Shown one piece after another: positions 9,262 through 17,182 of a DNA stretch of 64,000 nucleotides; the first letter of the stretch is position 1, and each line of letters opens with the position of its first letter. Under the pieces are notes generated by a model. That model saw only the letters and a list, made by a program, of their open reading frames with translations. It searched no databases and was not told the origin of the DNA. The stretch covers positions 1,364,001-1,428,000 of the forward strand of contig CBDFHF010000003.1 in assembly GCA_965247565.1 (NCBI GenBank). The letters are read 5' to 3'. Origin of the DNA: CBDFHF01 sp965247565 (lineage in GTDB: Bacteria > Pseudomonadota > Gammaproteobacteria > Methylococcales > Methylomonadaceae). The position numbers and the translations under genes are program-made.

Positions 9262-9768
9262 CTACGCGGCCACATGAATAGTTTGCACTTCGATACCTAA
9301 AGGATCAGGCCCTGTTAGCTTGATGCGCTGTCCAGCACTTAAAGTCAGCTTCGTGCCGACGCAATCCGGTTGTAGCGGAATTTGCCGGCCATCGCGCTCG
9401 ATTAACACCGCTAAAATGACCTGATTAGGACGGCCATAATCAAAAATTTCATTTAATGCGGCACGAATGGTTCGTCCTGTGTAAAACACATCATCGATTA
9501 GAATAATATCGCGACCTTCAATATGGGTCGGTAAAGAACTGGGCTTTACATTGGGATTGACGCCGATTTGGGAAAAGTCGTCACGGTAAAATGAAATATC
9601 CAGCAAACCCAATGGTTCGGTGATGTCCAAACGCTGATGCATCACTTCTGCGATCCAAACACCGCCGGTACGAATGCCTATCATCACTGGATTATTCAGT
9701 TGCCTATGCGCCAATACATGTTTTAATTCAGCTTCAAGATTGTGAAGCAATTCTTTTATTTCTAACAC
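9262..9768 (-). CDS. pyrR: Bifunctional pyrimidine regulatory protein / uracil phosphoribosyltransferase
   Basis: A 168-residue type I phosphoribosyltransferase of the PyrR family. The PRPP-binding loop is IILIDDVFYTGRTIRAAL, preceded by the GIRTGGVWIAE strand and followed by the family's GRPNQVILAVLIERDGR segment. PyrR proteins bind UMP and attenuate pyr transcription in Gram-positives; in proteobacteria the regulatory role is less certain, and I see no obvious pyr-type antiterminator before the gene. The start is GTG at 9768, with AGGA about 8 nt upstream. It is the first of three tightly packed pyrimidine genes (pyrR-pyrB-pyrC'). Confidence 0.9.
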   Translation of the reverse strand: MLEIKELLHNLEAELKHVLAHRQLNNPVMIGIRTGGVWIAEVMHQRLDITEPLGLLDISFYRDDFSQIGVNPNVKPSSLPTHIEGRDIILIDDVFYTGRTIRAALNEIFDYGRPNQVILAVLIERDGRQIPLQPDCVGTKLTLSAGQRIKLTGPDPLGIEVQTIHVAA

Positions 9769-9787
9769 TTAAATTCCTATCGTTGGA

Positions 9788-10264
9788 TTATTCCTGGCAA
9801 GATTGATCAGTTCTACTGCGCGCATTTAACCAACTTTGCAAAATAAGTTGTGCGGCCAGTTGATCTTGCACTTCCCAAAGTTTGGTGGCACTCACACTGA
9901 CCTCATCAAACAGCATTTGTTTAGCTTCAAACGTGGTCAGCATTTCGTCTTGCTGATAAACCGGCAGGTTGTAGCGACCTTCCAGTTGCCGACAAAATTT
10001 TAACATGCGCGGTGTTACAGGATTATCAGTGCCGTCGTGTTGCCTTGAAACCCCGACGACCAAGCCACTAGGCTGCCATTCCTGTATTAATTTACTAATG
10101 ATCTCCCAGTTGGGAGCTTGATTGATTGAGCGAATGGTTTGTAATGGACTGGCCGTTGCAGTGGTGGTTTGCCCAACTGCGGTACCAATTTTTTTATTGC
10201 CAAAGTCAAACCCCAGATAGGTGTCACTGGTCATCTTTGCCAGTAATGGATCTCGATTAGCCAT
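9788..10264 (-). CDS. ruvX: YqgF/RuvX family RNase H-fold nuclease
   Basis: A 158-residue YqgF-family protein (putative Holliday-junction resolvase, also implicated in 16S rRNA processing). It starts YLGFDFGNKKIGTAVG, with the first catalytic Asp in the RNase H-like fold, has VVGVSRQHDG in the middle, and the second acidic strand in VYQQDEMLTTFEA. The first ATG (10264) overlaps yqgE by 8 bp; ATG 10234 would give a start closer to E. coli YqgF and cannot be excluded. The yqgE-ruvX pairing is conserved in gammaproteobacteria. It precedes pyrR by 19 bp. Confidence 0.9.
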   Translation of the reverse strand: MANRDPLLAKMTSDTYLGFDFGNKKIGTAVGQTTTATASPLQTIRSINQAPNWEIISKLIQEWQPSGLVVGVSRQHDGTDNPVTPRMLKFCRQLEGRYNLPVYQQDEMLTTFEAKQMLFDEVSVSATKLWEVQDQLAAQLILQSWLNARSRTDQSCQE

Positions 10265-10823
10265 GACCTGCCGGAGTGGTCAGCTTATTAATGTCAATGC
10301 CGATTTGCTCAGCTGCAGCATTCCAGCGCTGATTGATCGGCGTGTCGAACAAGATGTTGTTGCCGCATGGGGTATTTAACCAGGCATTATCAAGGATTTC
10401 TTTTTCCAGCTGACCTTCGCCCCAGCCGGCGTAACCCAGTGCAATCAAATAATGCTCCGGGCCTTCACCCACAGCAATGGCTTCCAGTACATCTCTAGAG
10501 GTCGTTAAAGAAACGCTATCCGAAACAGGCATACTGGCATGCCAATCTCCGCTACCGGTATGCAACACAAAGCCACGATCTTGTTGTACCGGACCACCTG
10601 CAAGCACAACCGTTTCTGACGCGGCCAGAGAGGTAACTTTAATGTCCATTTGTTTAAAAATCTCGTCCAATTTCATGCCAGTGGTACGATTAATCACGAT
10701 ACCCAGCGCACCCTCGCTGTTATGTTGACAAAGATAGGTGACGGTATGAGCAAAATTATTATCGACCAAGGTCGGCATGGCGATAATAAACTGGTTATTT
10801 AAGTAGGTAGCTGAGTTGTCCAT
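10257..10823 (-). CDS. yqgE: YqgE/AlgH family protein
   Basis: A 188-residue YqgE/AlgH (DUF179) protein of unknown biochemical function, named for an effect on alginate regulation in Pseudomonas. Family blocks are NNQFIIAMPTLVDNNFAHTV at the N terminus, GALGIVINR, VLAGGPVQQDRGFVLH, and LIALGYAGWGEGQLEKEI. It lies 12 bp after tonB and overlaps ruvX, inside the gshB-tonB-yqgE-ruvX-pyrRBC' string. The assignment to the family is secure, the role is not. Confidence 0.93.
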   Translation of the reverse strand: MDNSATYLNNQFIIAMPTLVDNNFAHTVTYLCQHNSEGALGIVINRTTGMKLDEIFKQMDIKVTSLAASETVVLAGGPVQQDRGFVLHTGSGDWHASMPVSDSVSLTTSRDVLEAIAVGEGPEHYLIALGYAGWGEGQLEKEILDNAWLNTPCGNNILFDTPINQRWNAAAEQIGIDINKLTTPAGHG

Positions 10824-10835
10824 AGATATTGATAG

Positions 10836-11726
10836 TTAACGAGCAGTCATGCCCGATTGATCAGAGAATTTCCAAACCCTGGTAATCACAAGCACGTCTA
10901 GCTCTTTCAATAATTCGGCAGGTAATGGCGCAAATGGCGCACTCATCCTGACTATTCTTTTGGCGGCCTGATCCAACGCGGCATTGCCGGAGGACTGCGG
11001 AATACGAATGCTGTAAATACTACCATCTCTCTTAATGCCCACGTCCATCGTTAATGTTGCTGAAAATCCCTTTTTGATGGCTTCCTGTGGATAATTTAGA
11101 TTACCGATGCGTTCTATTCTGGTCTCTGTATCCTTAATGTACTGTGCCGCTACATATTTGTGCGCGCTAACGGCGTTGGCAAATTTTATTTTGGTTTGGT
11201 CAGCGCTTTGTTCGCGAAGCCTGATTTCTGCGCCTAACTCGCTTATTTGCTGCTGTAAGGTCTCTACAGAAAGTTGCGGATGCTTTTCAATGCTGGTTTC
11301 TTTGGCGACATCCGGCTTAGCGTCCACGATAGCTAGGTTTTTTTCGGTTTTTTGCCGGGTAATAATTTTTGTTGGTGCCGACTTAGCCTGGCTTTCTTCA
11401 AATGCCGCTTTTTTTATTACCTTTACTTGACTATTCCCGGCACTAGGCAGCTTTTGCGCAGAGGGCTCGGGTTTTTTAGTTTTTTCCCCTGCACCAATTT
11501 GATCATCTTGGGCTAAAAATTTTGCGTCTTTAGGTGCTTTTTTAGCTGGCGTATTAACTAGGGTAATATCGATAGACCGACTGATTTTTTCGGGCTTGGG
11601 CTTGATAAAGCCAACCGATAAAATAACAAAAATATGCACTATAGCTGCTATAAACAACGTTATTAGCAACGCATCATTATTTGATAACGATGTTGGATTA
11701 TTGAAAACCGTATTTTTTTTCATCAT
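10836..11726 (-). CDS. tonB: TonB-family energy transducer
   Basis: A 296-residue protein with one N-terminal membrane segment (about residues 22-41), a long Pro/Lys-rich and charged periplasmic linker (about 45-160), a short coiled-coil stretch (SVETLQQQISELGAEIRLRE) and a C-terminal TonB domain (about 205-290: NLNYPQEAIKKGFSATLTMD, then the SSGNAALDQAA helix). TonB passes proton-motive energy from ExbB/ExbD to outer-membrane receptors; no exbBD is nearby. The start ATG overlaps the gshB stop (ATGA). The linker is longer than in E. coli TonB and resembles the Pseudomonas homologue found in the same operon position. Confidence 0.87.
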   Translation of the reverse strand: MMKKNTVFNNPTSLSNNDALLITLFIAAIVHIFVILSVGFIKPKPEKISRSIDITLVNTPAKKAPKDAKFLAQDDQIGAGEKTKKPEPSAQKLPSAGNSQVKVIKKAAFEESQAKSAPTKIITRQKTEKNLAIVDAKPDVAKETSIEKHPQLSVETLQQQISELGAEIRLREQSADQTKIKFANAVSAHKYVAAQYIKDTETRIERIGNLNYPQEAIKKGFSATLTMDVGIKRDGSIYSIRIPQSSGNAALDQAAKRIVRMSAPFAPLPAELLKELDVLVITRVWKFSDQSGMTAR

Positions 11727-12670
11727 CTAACGATTGTCTCAACATGATCCATCAGTGTTCCGCAAATATTAAGCCCAAACTGCTTATCTAATTCTTGCAC
11801 GCAAGTTGGACTGGTAACATTAATTTCCGTCAAGGTATCACCAATCACGTCAATGCCGACAAAAACCAAGCCTTTCTCTCGGAGAGTTGGTCCGACTTGT
11901 TCGACAATCCACCAATCTCGTTCGGTTAATGGCCGACCTTCCCCTGAGCCTCCAGCAGCCAGATTACCACGCGTTTCACCTTGTACGGGTATACGAGCCA
12001 GCGCATAAGGAATCGCTTCACCATTTACTATCAAAATACGCTTATCGCCATCTTTGATGGCTGGGAGATACTTTTGCGCCATCACGTAGCGAGTTCGGTA
12101 TGCCGTCATGGTTTCCAAAATAACGCTCAAATTGGGATCACCTAGTCGCACATGAAAGATAGACGCGCCTCCCATACCATCGAGCGGTTTCAGAATAATT
12201 TCTTGCTGTTCCTCTAAAAAGCGTCGGACTCTAGCCGGTTCACGGGTTACCAATGTTTCCGTACAGCACTGAGGAAACCAAGACGTAAACAATTTTTCAT
12301 TTGCATCTCGCAGGGACTGCGGTTTGTTGATGACATAAACCCCTCTACTCTGGGCGAGCTCCAACATGTAAGTCGCATAGAGAAATTCTTGATCAAAGGG
12401 CGGATCTTTACGCATCATAATAACACTGAGATCATCTAGCGGAATCTCTTGCTCCGTTAGAAACTCGAACCATTGATTGTCATCACGCTGTACTTTCAAT
12501 GTCCTGGTTCTAGCATAGGGCCTACCGTTATGAAGATATAAGTCGTTAAGCTCCATGTAATGCATTTCCCAGTTTCTGGTCTGTGCTTCAAGTAACATGG
12601 CAAAACTGGTATCTTTTTTAATGTTGATATGGCCAATGGCGTCCATGATCATGCCGAGCTTAATAGTCAT
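11723..12670 (-). CDS. gshB: Glutathione synthetase
   Basis: GshB adds glycine to gamma-glutamylcysteine, the second step of glutathione synthesis. The ATP-grasp protein aligns along its length with E. coli GshB: INIKKDTSFAMLLEAQ, MRKDPPFDQEFLYATY, NKPQSLRDANEKLF, KPLDGMGGASIF, and the C-terminal FVGIDVIGDTLTEINVTSPT with metal ligands. A GTG at 12673 directly precedes ATG 12670; the ATG is preferred. It heads the operon gshB-tonB-yqgE-ruvX-pyrR-pyrB-pyrC' and is divergent from rpmB. The first-step enzyme gshA is at 38.5 kb. Confidence 0.96.
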   Translation of the reverse strand: MTIKLGMIMDAIGHINIKKDTSFAMLLEAQTRNWEMHYMELNDLYLHNGRPYARTRTLKVQRDDNQWFEFLTEQEIPLDDLSVIMMRKDPPFDQEFLYATYMLELAQSRGVYVINKPQSLRDANEKLFTSWFPQCCTETLVTREPARVRRFLEEQQEIILKPLDGMGGASIFHVRLGDPNLSVILETMTAYRTRYVMAQKYLPAIKDGDKRILIVNGEAIPYALARIPVQGETRGNLAAGGSGEGRPLTERDWWIVEQVGPTLREKGLVFVGIDVIGDTLTEINVTSPTCVQELDKQFGLNICGTLMDHVETIVR

Positions 12671-12742
12671 CACCGTACCGTTATAGTTGCTTAAAAAAGT
12701 GTATCGCCAGAGAGCATTTTTGGTTCATTTTATAGATAGTTA

Positions 12743-12771
12743 TTTACCTTGAAAAGATTTTTTGGTATAAA
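12743..12771 (+). promoter_or_regulatory. Predicted sigma-70 promoter of rpmB-rpmG
   Basis: A -35-like TTTACC (12743-12748) and a -10 TATAAA (12766-12771) are separated by 17 bp, with TGG directly before the -10. Transcription would start near 12778, giving a leader of about 35 nt before rpmB. The site lies in the divergent gshB/rpmB intergenic region. Inferred from consensus only. Confidence 0.5.
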
Positions 12772-12812
12772 GCTCGGCTAACTTTTGAATCCGGCACACA
12801 AAGAGGTTAATC

Positions 12813-13049
12813 ATGTCCAGAGTATGTCAAGTAACGGGCAAGCACCCCGTTACAGGTAATAACGTATCACACGCAAACAACCGAACTAAAAGACGTTTTT
12901 TGCCCAATCTGCAACATCACAGATTCTGGGTAGAAAGCGAAAACCGTTGGGTTCGTTTAAGAATTTCTACCAAGGCAATGCGCATCATTGACAAAAAAGG
13001 CATCGACGCAGTACTTGCGGACTTGCGTAAAAACGGCACTGTAGTTTAA
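12813..13049 (+). CDS. rpmB: 50S ribosomal protein L28
   Basis: A 78-residue L28 protein of the large ribosomal subunit. It begins MSRVCQVTGKHPVTGNNVSHANNRTKRRFLPNLQ in family style (quoted in two parts: MSRVCQVTGKHPVTGNN and VSHANNRTKRRFLPN) and ends in the usual AMRIIDKKGIDAVLADLR. The zinc cysteines of the C+ form are absent (only C5), so this is the zinc-independent form. A ribosome binding site AGAGG lies before the ATG. rpmG follows after 12 bp, the standard rpmBG operon. Confidence 0.97.
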   Translation: MSRVCQVTGKHPVTGNNVSHANNRTKRRFLPNLQHHRFWVESENRWVRLRISTKAMRIIDKKGIDAVLADLRKNGTVV

Positions 13050-13061
13050 GGAGACAACATC

Positions 13062-13217
13062 ATGCGTGATAAAATTAAATTGATTTCCACAGAAGGCACT
13101 GGTCACTTTTACACCACTACCAAAAACAAACGTACAATGCCGGAAAAAATGGAGATCAAAAAATTTGATCCTGTAGTCCGCAAACACGTTATGTATAAAG
13201 AAGCCAAAATAAAATAA
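13062..13217 (+). CDS. rpmG: 50S ribosomal protein L33
   Basis: A 51-residue L33, in frame ATG 13062 to TAA 13215-13217, preceded by AAGGAG. The sequence includes GTGHFYTTTKNKRT and KKFDPVVRKHVMYKEAKIK, nearly identical to E. coli L33. The CxxC pairs of the zinc-binding form are absent, so together with the L28 form this is a zinc-sparing pair. It is cotranscribed with rpmB. Confidence 0.97.
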   Translation: MRDKIKLISTEGTGHFYTTTKNKRTMPEKMEIKKFDPVVRKHVMYKEAKIK

Positions 13218-13257
13218 TTAGCTGGTTATTTTCGACTTCTTTCAGGATGCCTCGCGA

Positions 13258-13281
13258 ACCACAGCTCCAGTAACTGTGGTT
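13258..13281 (+). terminator. Stem-loop after rpmG, possible weak terminator
   Basis: AACCACAG and CTGTGGTT form a perfect 8-bp stem around a loop of about 8 nt, 41 bp after rpmG and at the 3' end of the convergent cNMP/rhodanese gene. There is no long T-run after the stem on either strand, so termination is plausible but not assured. Confidence 0.35.
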
Positions 13282-14672
13282 TAGCTTCTGGGAGTTGCAG
13301 TCAAATCACTCTTAACAATTACCTGAGTTAGTCTGTCCATTTTTTCATGTAAAGCCTGATATTTCTTATCAGCATATATTTTTTCTTGCTCAAGCTTTTC
13401 GCAATTTCTGCGTAGTTGCTCAACTGTTCTCACTAAAGCTTCGTTTTCTACCCTGAGTAGTTTTATTTGCTCCCTGATGTCAGTCTCAATTGCCTCTGTA
13501 CCGTCAATATTAGCAGCAGCTTCAGTACCTTCTGCTTTATCCAGCAAGACATGTTCAGTCGTTTTTACAGGAATTTCTATGCCGTCATCTATTTTGAATT
13601 GAGCAGCCAATTCTTTGGATTTAGATTTCGATAAGATACATTCCATGCCGTCTTTCAAAATCAAGGCATCAAACTTGTTTTTTAGCAGAAAAAATGCCGC
13701 CGCCTGACTGGCTCGGCCATTCCTGCAAACAACAATGACAGGCTTATCCTTATTTAAATTCTTAAGCTGCGATCTCAAAGTAAAAAACGGCACATTAATA
13801 CTGCCCGCCAAATGCCGATTTTCGTATTCATCCTGATAGCGGACATCCAATAAAGTAGCACCTGATGTCTGCGCCTCGCATGCCTCGGTGTAGTTAAGAA
13901 ATCTTAACGATGGCTCTTTGATTAGGGTAATAAACAGCTGTTTTTCCAGGCGCAACAACACCATATCTGTTAATGCGGTGATCGTTACATTTCTCGGCGC
14001 ATCAGACAACAACGCGTCTTCCCCAAACGTATCACCTTTACTTAACTGAGCTAACTTAATTTCCCTGGCATTTGGGGCAGGCTTTCGTGTTAACACGCAC
14101 TGCCCTTCTTTAATCAGATAGTAATAATCGCCTCGTCCACCCTGTTCAACAATAACATCGCCTTTTTCAAAATGTACCGCCTCCAAACTGAGCAATATTT
14201 TTTGCAGATTGGCGGGTGGCAGACGCAGAAAAATCGGCAAGCGCAATAATGCAGTCATCCAATCTTCAGGAGCATCATGAATTTCGGCTACATCCACGGA
14301 TCTGCAACTTTGTTTAGCGTCATTCGAAAGTAGGTTTTTGAGCAAATCGCCTCTCACTCGTAAAAAGCGAATATGGCCTTTTGCGATGGCATCAATTTTT
14401 CTGGGTACTTGATGGGCTATGGCAAATTTGGCCGCATCACTCTCAGCAGTGATGGTTTCGATAACCAATCCCTCCGCTTGTAAAACAATCTTACCCGTTA
14501 GAAGATAAATCAGATCCGAATCTATATCGCCTTTTTTAAACAAGACACCGTTACGCGTTTCCTGAATACTGATTTGAGCGCACAATTGACCGAACTGCGC
14601 GTCTGGCAACGTTGACAATGGGATAAGTTTGCGAATAATCAGCCCATCTTTAGAAAGAACATCTAAAGCCAT
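13281..14672 (-). CDS. Cyclic-nucleotide-binding / rhodanese regulatory protein
   Basis: A 463-residue cytoplasmic protein with four parts: a degenerate cNMP-binding-like domain (about 15-125), a better-kept cNMP domain (about 145-260, with FEKGDVIVEQGGRGDYYYLI and the GDTFGEDALLSDAPRNVT phosphate-cassette region), a rhodanese domain (about 262-355) with the active-site cysteine in VVCRNGRASQAA, and a C-terminal coiled coil (about 395-450). No DNA-binding or membrane segment is visible. The cassette has an acidic Glu and an Arg-Asn end (GEDALLSDAPRN), consistent with nucleotide binding, but which ligand is unknown. Such cNMP-rhodanese proteins are found in sulfur- and methane-oxidising gammaproteobacteria. 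The partner and role are not known. Divergent from degQ. Confidence 0.85.
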   Translation of the reverse strand: MALDVLSKDGLIIRKLIPLSTLPDAQFGQLCAQISIQETRNGVLFKKGDIDSDLIYLLTGKIVLQAEGLVIETITAESDAAKFAIAHQVPRKIDAIAKGHIRFLRVRGDLLKNLLSNDAKQSCRSVDVAEIHDAPEDWMTALLRLPIFLRLPPANLQKILLSLEAVHFEKGDVIVEQGGRGDYYYLIKEGQCVLTRKPAPNAREIKLAQLSKGDTFGEDALLSDAPRNVTITALTDMVLLRLEKQLFITLIKEPSLRFLNYTEACEAQTSGATLLDVRYQDEYENRHLAGSINVPFFTLRSQLKNLNKDKPVIVVCRNGRASQAAAFFLLKNKFDALILKDGMECILSKSKSKELAAQFKIDDGIEIPVKTTEHVLLDKAEGTEAAANIDGTEAIETDIREQIKLLRVENEALVRTVEQLRRNCEKLEQEKIYADKKYQALHEKMDRLTQVIVKSDLTATPRS

Positions 14673-14818
14673 TAAAATACTTTTCGTCTGTTTAATCGTT
14701 TAAATAATAGATGATAATTTGCCCCTTGCCTAAAATATCAACACGGTCCGCACTTGCATTAAACATTTTGAAACCTATATTGTCTATGGTGCCAATTCAA
14801 CTATCATCGGAATGCAAT

Positions 14819-16180
14819 ATGATTAAAACAAACTCTCTAAAAAAGCTCATGTTTGCTATTTGCTTAACGTCTCTATTAACACTTGATAACGCATATGCAG
14901 ACCTGCCTCCCAGTGCCGAAGGTTTGCCATTACCTTCTTTGGCGCCCATGTTGGAGCGCGCTATGCCAGCAGTAGTAAATATCTCCACATCAACCAATAT
15001 ACAAGTCCAGGAAAATCCACTAATGCAGGATCCCTTTTTCCGGCATTTTTTTAATGTTCCTAATCAGCAACGCCAACAACAGAAGAATAGCCTGGGTTCG
15101 GGCGTCATTATTGACAGTAACCAAGGCTTAGTTTTAACGAATAACCATGTCATTGATAAAGCGGATAAGATTATGGTTACTCTGCATGATGGCCGGCAAC
15201 TCAATGCTCAATTAATAGGTGCCGATCCCGAATCCGATGTCGCCGTGATTCAGATTCCCGCTGATAATTTAACTAAGCTACCGATTGCTGATTCTAAGCA
15301 GTTGAAAGTAGGAGATTTCGTAGTAGCTATCGGTAGCCCGTTCGGCTTAAGCCAAACGGTGACCTCAGGTATTATCAGTGCTCTAGGCCGGTCCGGGCTT
15401 GGCATAGAAGGTTATGAGGACTTCATTCAAACTGACGCATCCATCAACCCAGGAAATTCAGGTGGTGCGCTAGTCAATCTGCGTGGTGAATTCATTGGCA
15501 TGAACACCGCAATTCTAGCGCCGACCGGCGGTAATGTCGGCATAGGCTTTGCCATTCCTTCAAACATGGCAATGACTATCAAGGAATCGCTGACTAAACA
15601 TGGAGAGGTGCGTCGAGGCTTATTAGGCGTAACGACTCAGGATTTAACGCCTGAATTGGTTAATGCTTTTAACCTGCAAAACAAACACGGCGCCGCTATC
15701 AGTCGCATAGAAAGCAACTCGCCAGCCGCAAAAGCTGGCTTGGAACCAGGCGATGTTATCGTCGCCATTAACGGTAAAGAGATAAAAAATAGCCATGAGA
15801 TTCGCAACATCATTGGGCTCATGCAGGTGGGTGACGAGGTTTCTATCGATTATTTCCACGGAAATGAGAAAAAACAGACCACCGCCGTTATCGGCAAACT
15901 AGCACGCCCCCAGCTAGCAGGTGAAAAACTACACCGCGCTTTAAAAGGCGTACTATTGAGCACCACCCAAAAAGACCAAGTTGAGGGGGTTCTGCTTGAA
16001 AAAATAAGCACCTCATCGGGTGCTTGGCAAGTTGGATTACGGCCGGGTGATGTCATTGTGTCGGCTAATCGCTATCGCATCCATAATCTCGACGAATTGC
16101 AACAGGTTGTTGCCCCTAATAACCCCTTGCTAATAAATATCCAACGAGGTCAGGAAGGCTTCTTTATTGTGTTACAGTAA
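14819..16180 (+). CDS. degQ: DegQ/DegP family periplasmic serine protease
   Basis: A 453-residue envelope-quality-control protease. ATG 14819 is preferred because it begins a signal peptide (KKLMFAICLTSLLTLDNAYA, cleavage near residue 27); the frame is open upstream to 14711 but the added residues are not signal-like. The trypsin-like domain shows His in LTNNHVI, Asp in ESDVAVIQI and Ser in GNSGGALVN. Two PDZ domains follow (about 260-345 and 365-450; GLEPGDVIVAINGKEI and GLRPGDVIVSANRYRI). The length matches DegQ/MucD. It is divergent from the cNMP/rhodanese gene. Confidence 0.93.
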   Translation: MIKTNSLKKLMFAICLTSLLTLDNAYADLPPSAEGLPLPSLAPMLERAMPAVVNISTSTNIQVQENPLMQDPFFRHFFNVPNQQRQQQKNSLGSGVIIDSNQGLVLTNNHVIDKADKIMVTLHDGRQLNAQLIGADPESDVAVIQIPADNLTKLPIADSKQLKVGDFVVAIGSPFGLSQTVTSGIISALGRSGLGIEGYEDFIQTDASINPGNSGGALVNLRGEFIGMNTAILAPTGGNVGIGFAIPSNMAMTIKESLTKHGEVRRGLLGVTTQDLTPELVNAFNLQNKHGAAISRIESNSPAAKAGLEPGDVIVAINGKEIKNSHEIRNIIGLMQVGDEVSIDYFHGNEKKQTTAVIGKLARPQLAGEKLHRALKGVLLSTTQKDQVEGVLLEKISTSSGAWQVGLRPGDVIVSANRYRIHNLDELQQVVAPNNPLLINIQRGQEGFFIVLQ

Positions 16181-16209
16181 TCAATTAGCTCTGCCTGATG
16201 CAGCTATCC

Positions 16210-16238
16210 CTGTGCCGATTAATCCTGACTCGGCACAG
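16210..16238. repeat. Perfect 9-bp inverted repeat between degQ and moaB
   Basis: CTGTGCCGA (16210-16218) and TCGGCACAG (16230-16238) can form a 9-bp stem with an 11-nt loop, 30 bp after the degQ stop. No T-run follows, so it is more likely an RNA-stabilising hairpin or weak terminator than a strong intrinsic terminator. Confidence 0.5.
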
Positions 16239-16264
16239 CCACGTCCATTAACCATTAAAAAACA

Positions 16265-16786
16265 GTGAGTACAGAACCTCAATTCATACCGCTAAACATC
16301 GCTATTTTGGTGGTTTCCGACACCCGCACAGAAGCCAATGATGTCTCCGGTAAAACCCTGGCAGAATCTGCCCTAGCTGCGGGCCATCGGATAATTACGA
16401 AAAAAATAGTACCCGACAACATCTATCAAATTCGGGCAACAGCCTCCCAATGGATTGCTGATGGAGCTATTCATGTCATTATCAGTACGGGCGGCACAGG
16501 TGTAACCGGTAGAGATGGCACGCCTGAAGCAATCACGCCTTTATTGGACAAACAGCTGGATGGTTTTGGGGAAATTTTTAGAATGCTGTCTTATCAAGAT
16601 ATTAAAACCTCCACCATCCAGTCCCGGGCTATTGCTGGCGTCGCCAACGCTACTTATATTTTTTGCCTACCCGGCTCGTCGGGTGCCTGCCGGACTGGTT
16701 GGGATGCCTTAATTAAGGAACAGCTGGATATTCGTACTCGTCCTTGTAATCTTGCGCAGTTACTGCCCAGGTTGCTGGAAAAATAG
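16265..16786 (+). CDS. moaB: Molybdenum cofactor biosynthesis protein B
   Basis: A 173-residue MoaB/MogA-fold protein that adenylates molybdopterin before molybdenum insertion, or plays a closely related role. The GTG start at 16265 leads into FIPLNIAILVVSDTRT; the signature STGGTGVTGRDGTPEA is complete, as are GFGEIFRMLSYQDI and the C-terminal FCLPGSSGACRTGWD. The sequence is closer to E. coli MoaB than MogA. It abuts the DUF423 gene with no gap, so the two are translationally linked. Confidence 0.92.
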   Translation: MSTEPQFIPLNIAILVVSDTRTEANDVSGKTLAESALAAGHRIITKKIVPDNIYQIRATASQWIADGAIHVIISTGGTGVTGRDGTPEAITPLLDKQLDGFGEIFRMLSYQDIKTSTIQSRAIAGVANATYIFCLPGSSGACRTGWDALIKEQLDIRTRPCNLAQLLPRLLEK

Positions 16787-17167
16787 ATGAAATCGACATT
16801 TTTATTTTTGGGCGCAATGAGTGCATTCTTAGGCGTTGGCTTAGGTGCTTTTGGAGCACATGGTTTAAAAAATATCTTAAGCCCAGAATTGTTGACGGTA
16901 TACCAAACTGGCGTCACCTATCAAATGTGGCACGCACTGGGGCTGATTGGCCTAGCACTGGCATGCCAACAAACACCTACCTCTCGATTACTGCACTGGG
17001 CAGGTTGGTTGATGTTTACAGGCATCATTCTATTCTCAGGAAGCTTATATTTGCTGGCAATTCTAAACCTAAAATGGTTGGGCATAATCACGCCCTTCGG
17101 TGGCGTTGCCTTTTTGACCGCCTGGTTACTCATCACAATTTTCGCAGTTAAAGACACTGCATCTTAA
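16787..17167 (+). CDS. DUF423 family membrane protein (YgdD-like)
   Basis: A 126-residue inner-membrane protein with four hydrophobic helices and the DUF423 N-terminal signature FLGVGLGAFGAHGLK, followed by a conserved YQMWHALGL helix start and GIILFSGSLYLLA. Function is unknown across the family. Its ATG follows the moaB stop directly, and pepN begins 15 bp after its own stop, so moaB-DUF423-pepN form one unit. Confidence 0.9.
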   Translation: MKSTFLFLGAMSAFLGVGLGAFGAHGLKNILSPELLTVYQTGVTYQMWHALGLIGLALACQQTPTSRLLHWAGWLMFTGIILFSGSLYLLAILNLKWLGIITPFGGVAFLTAWLLITIFAVKDTAS

Positions 17168-17182
17168 TAACAGGTAATAACA

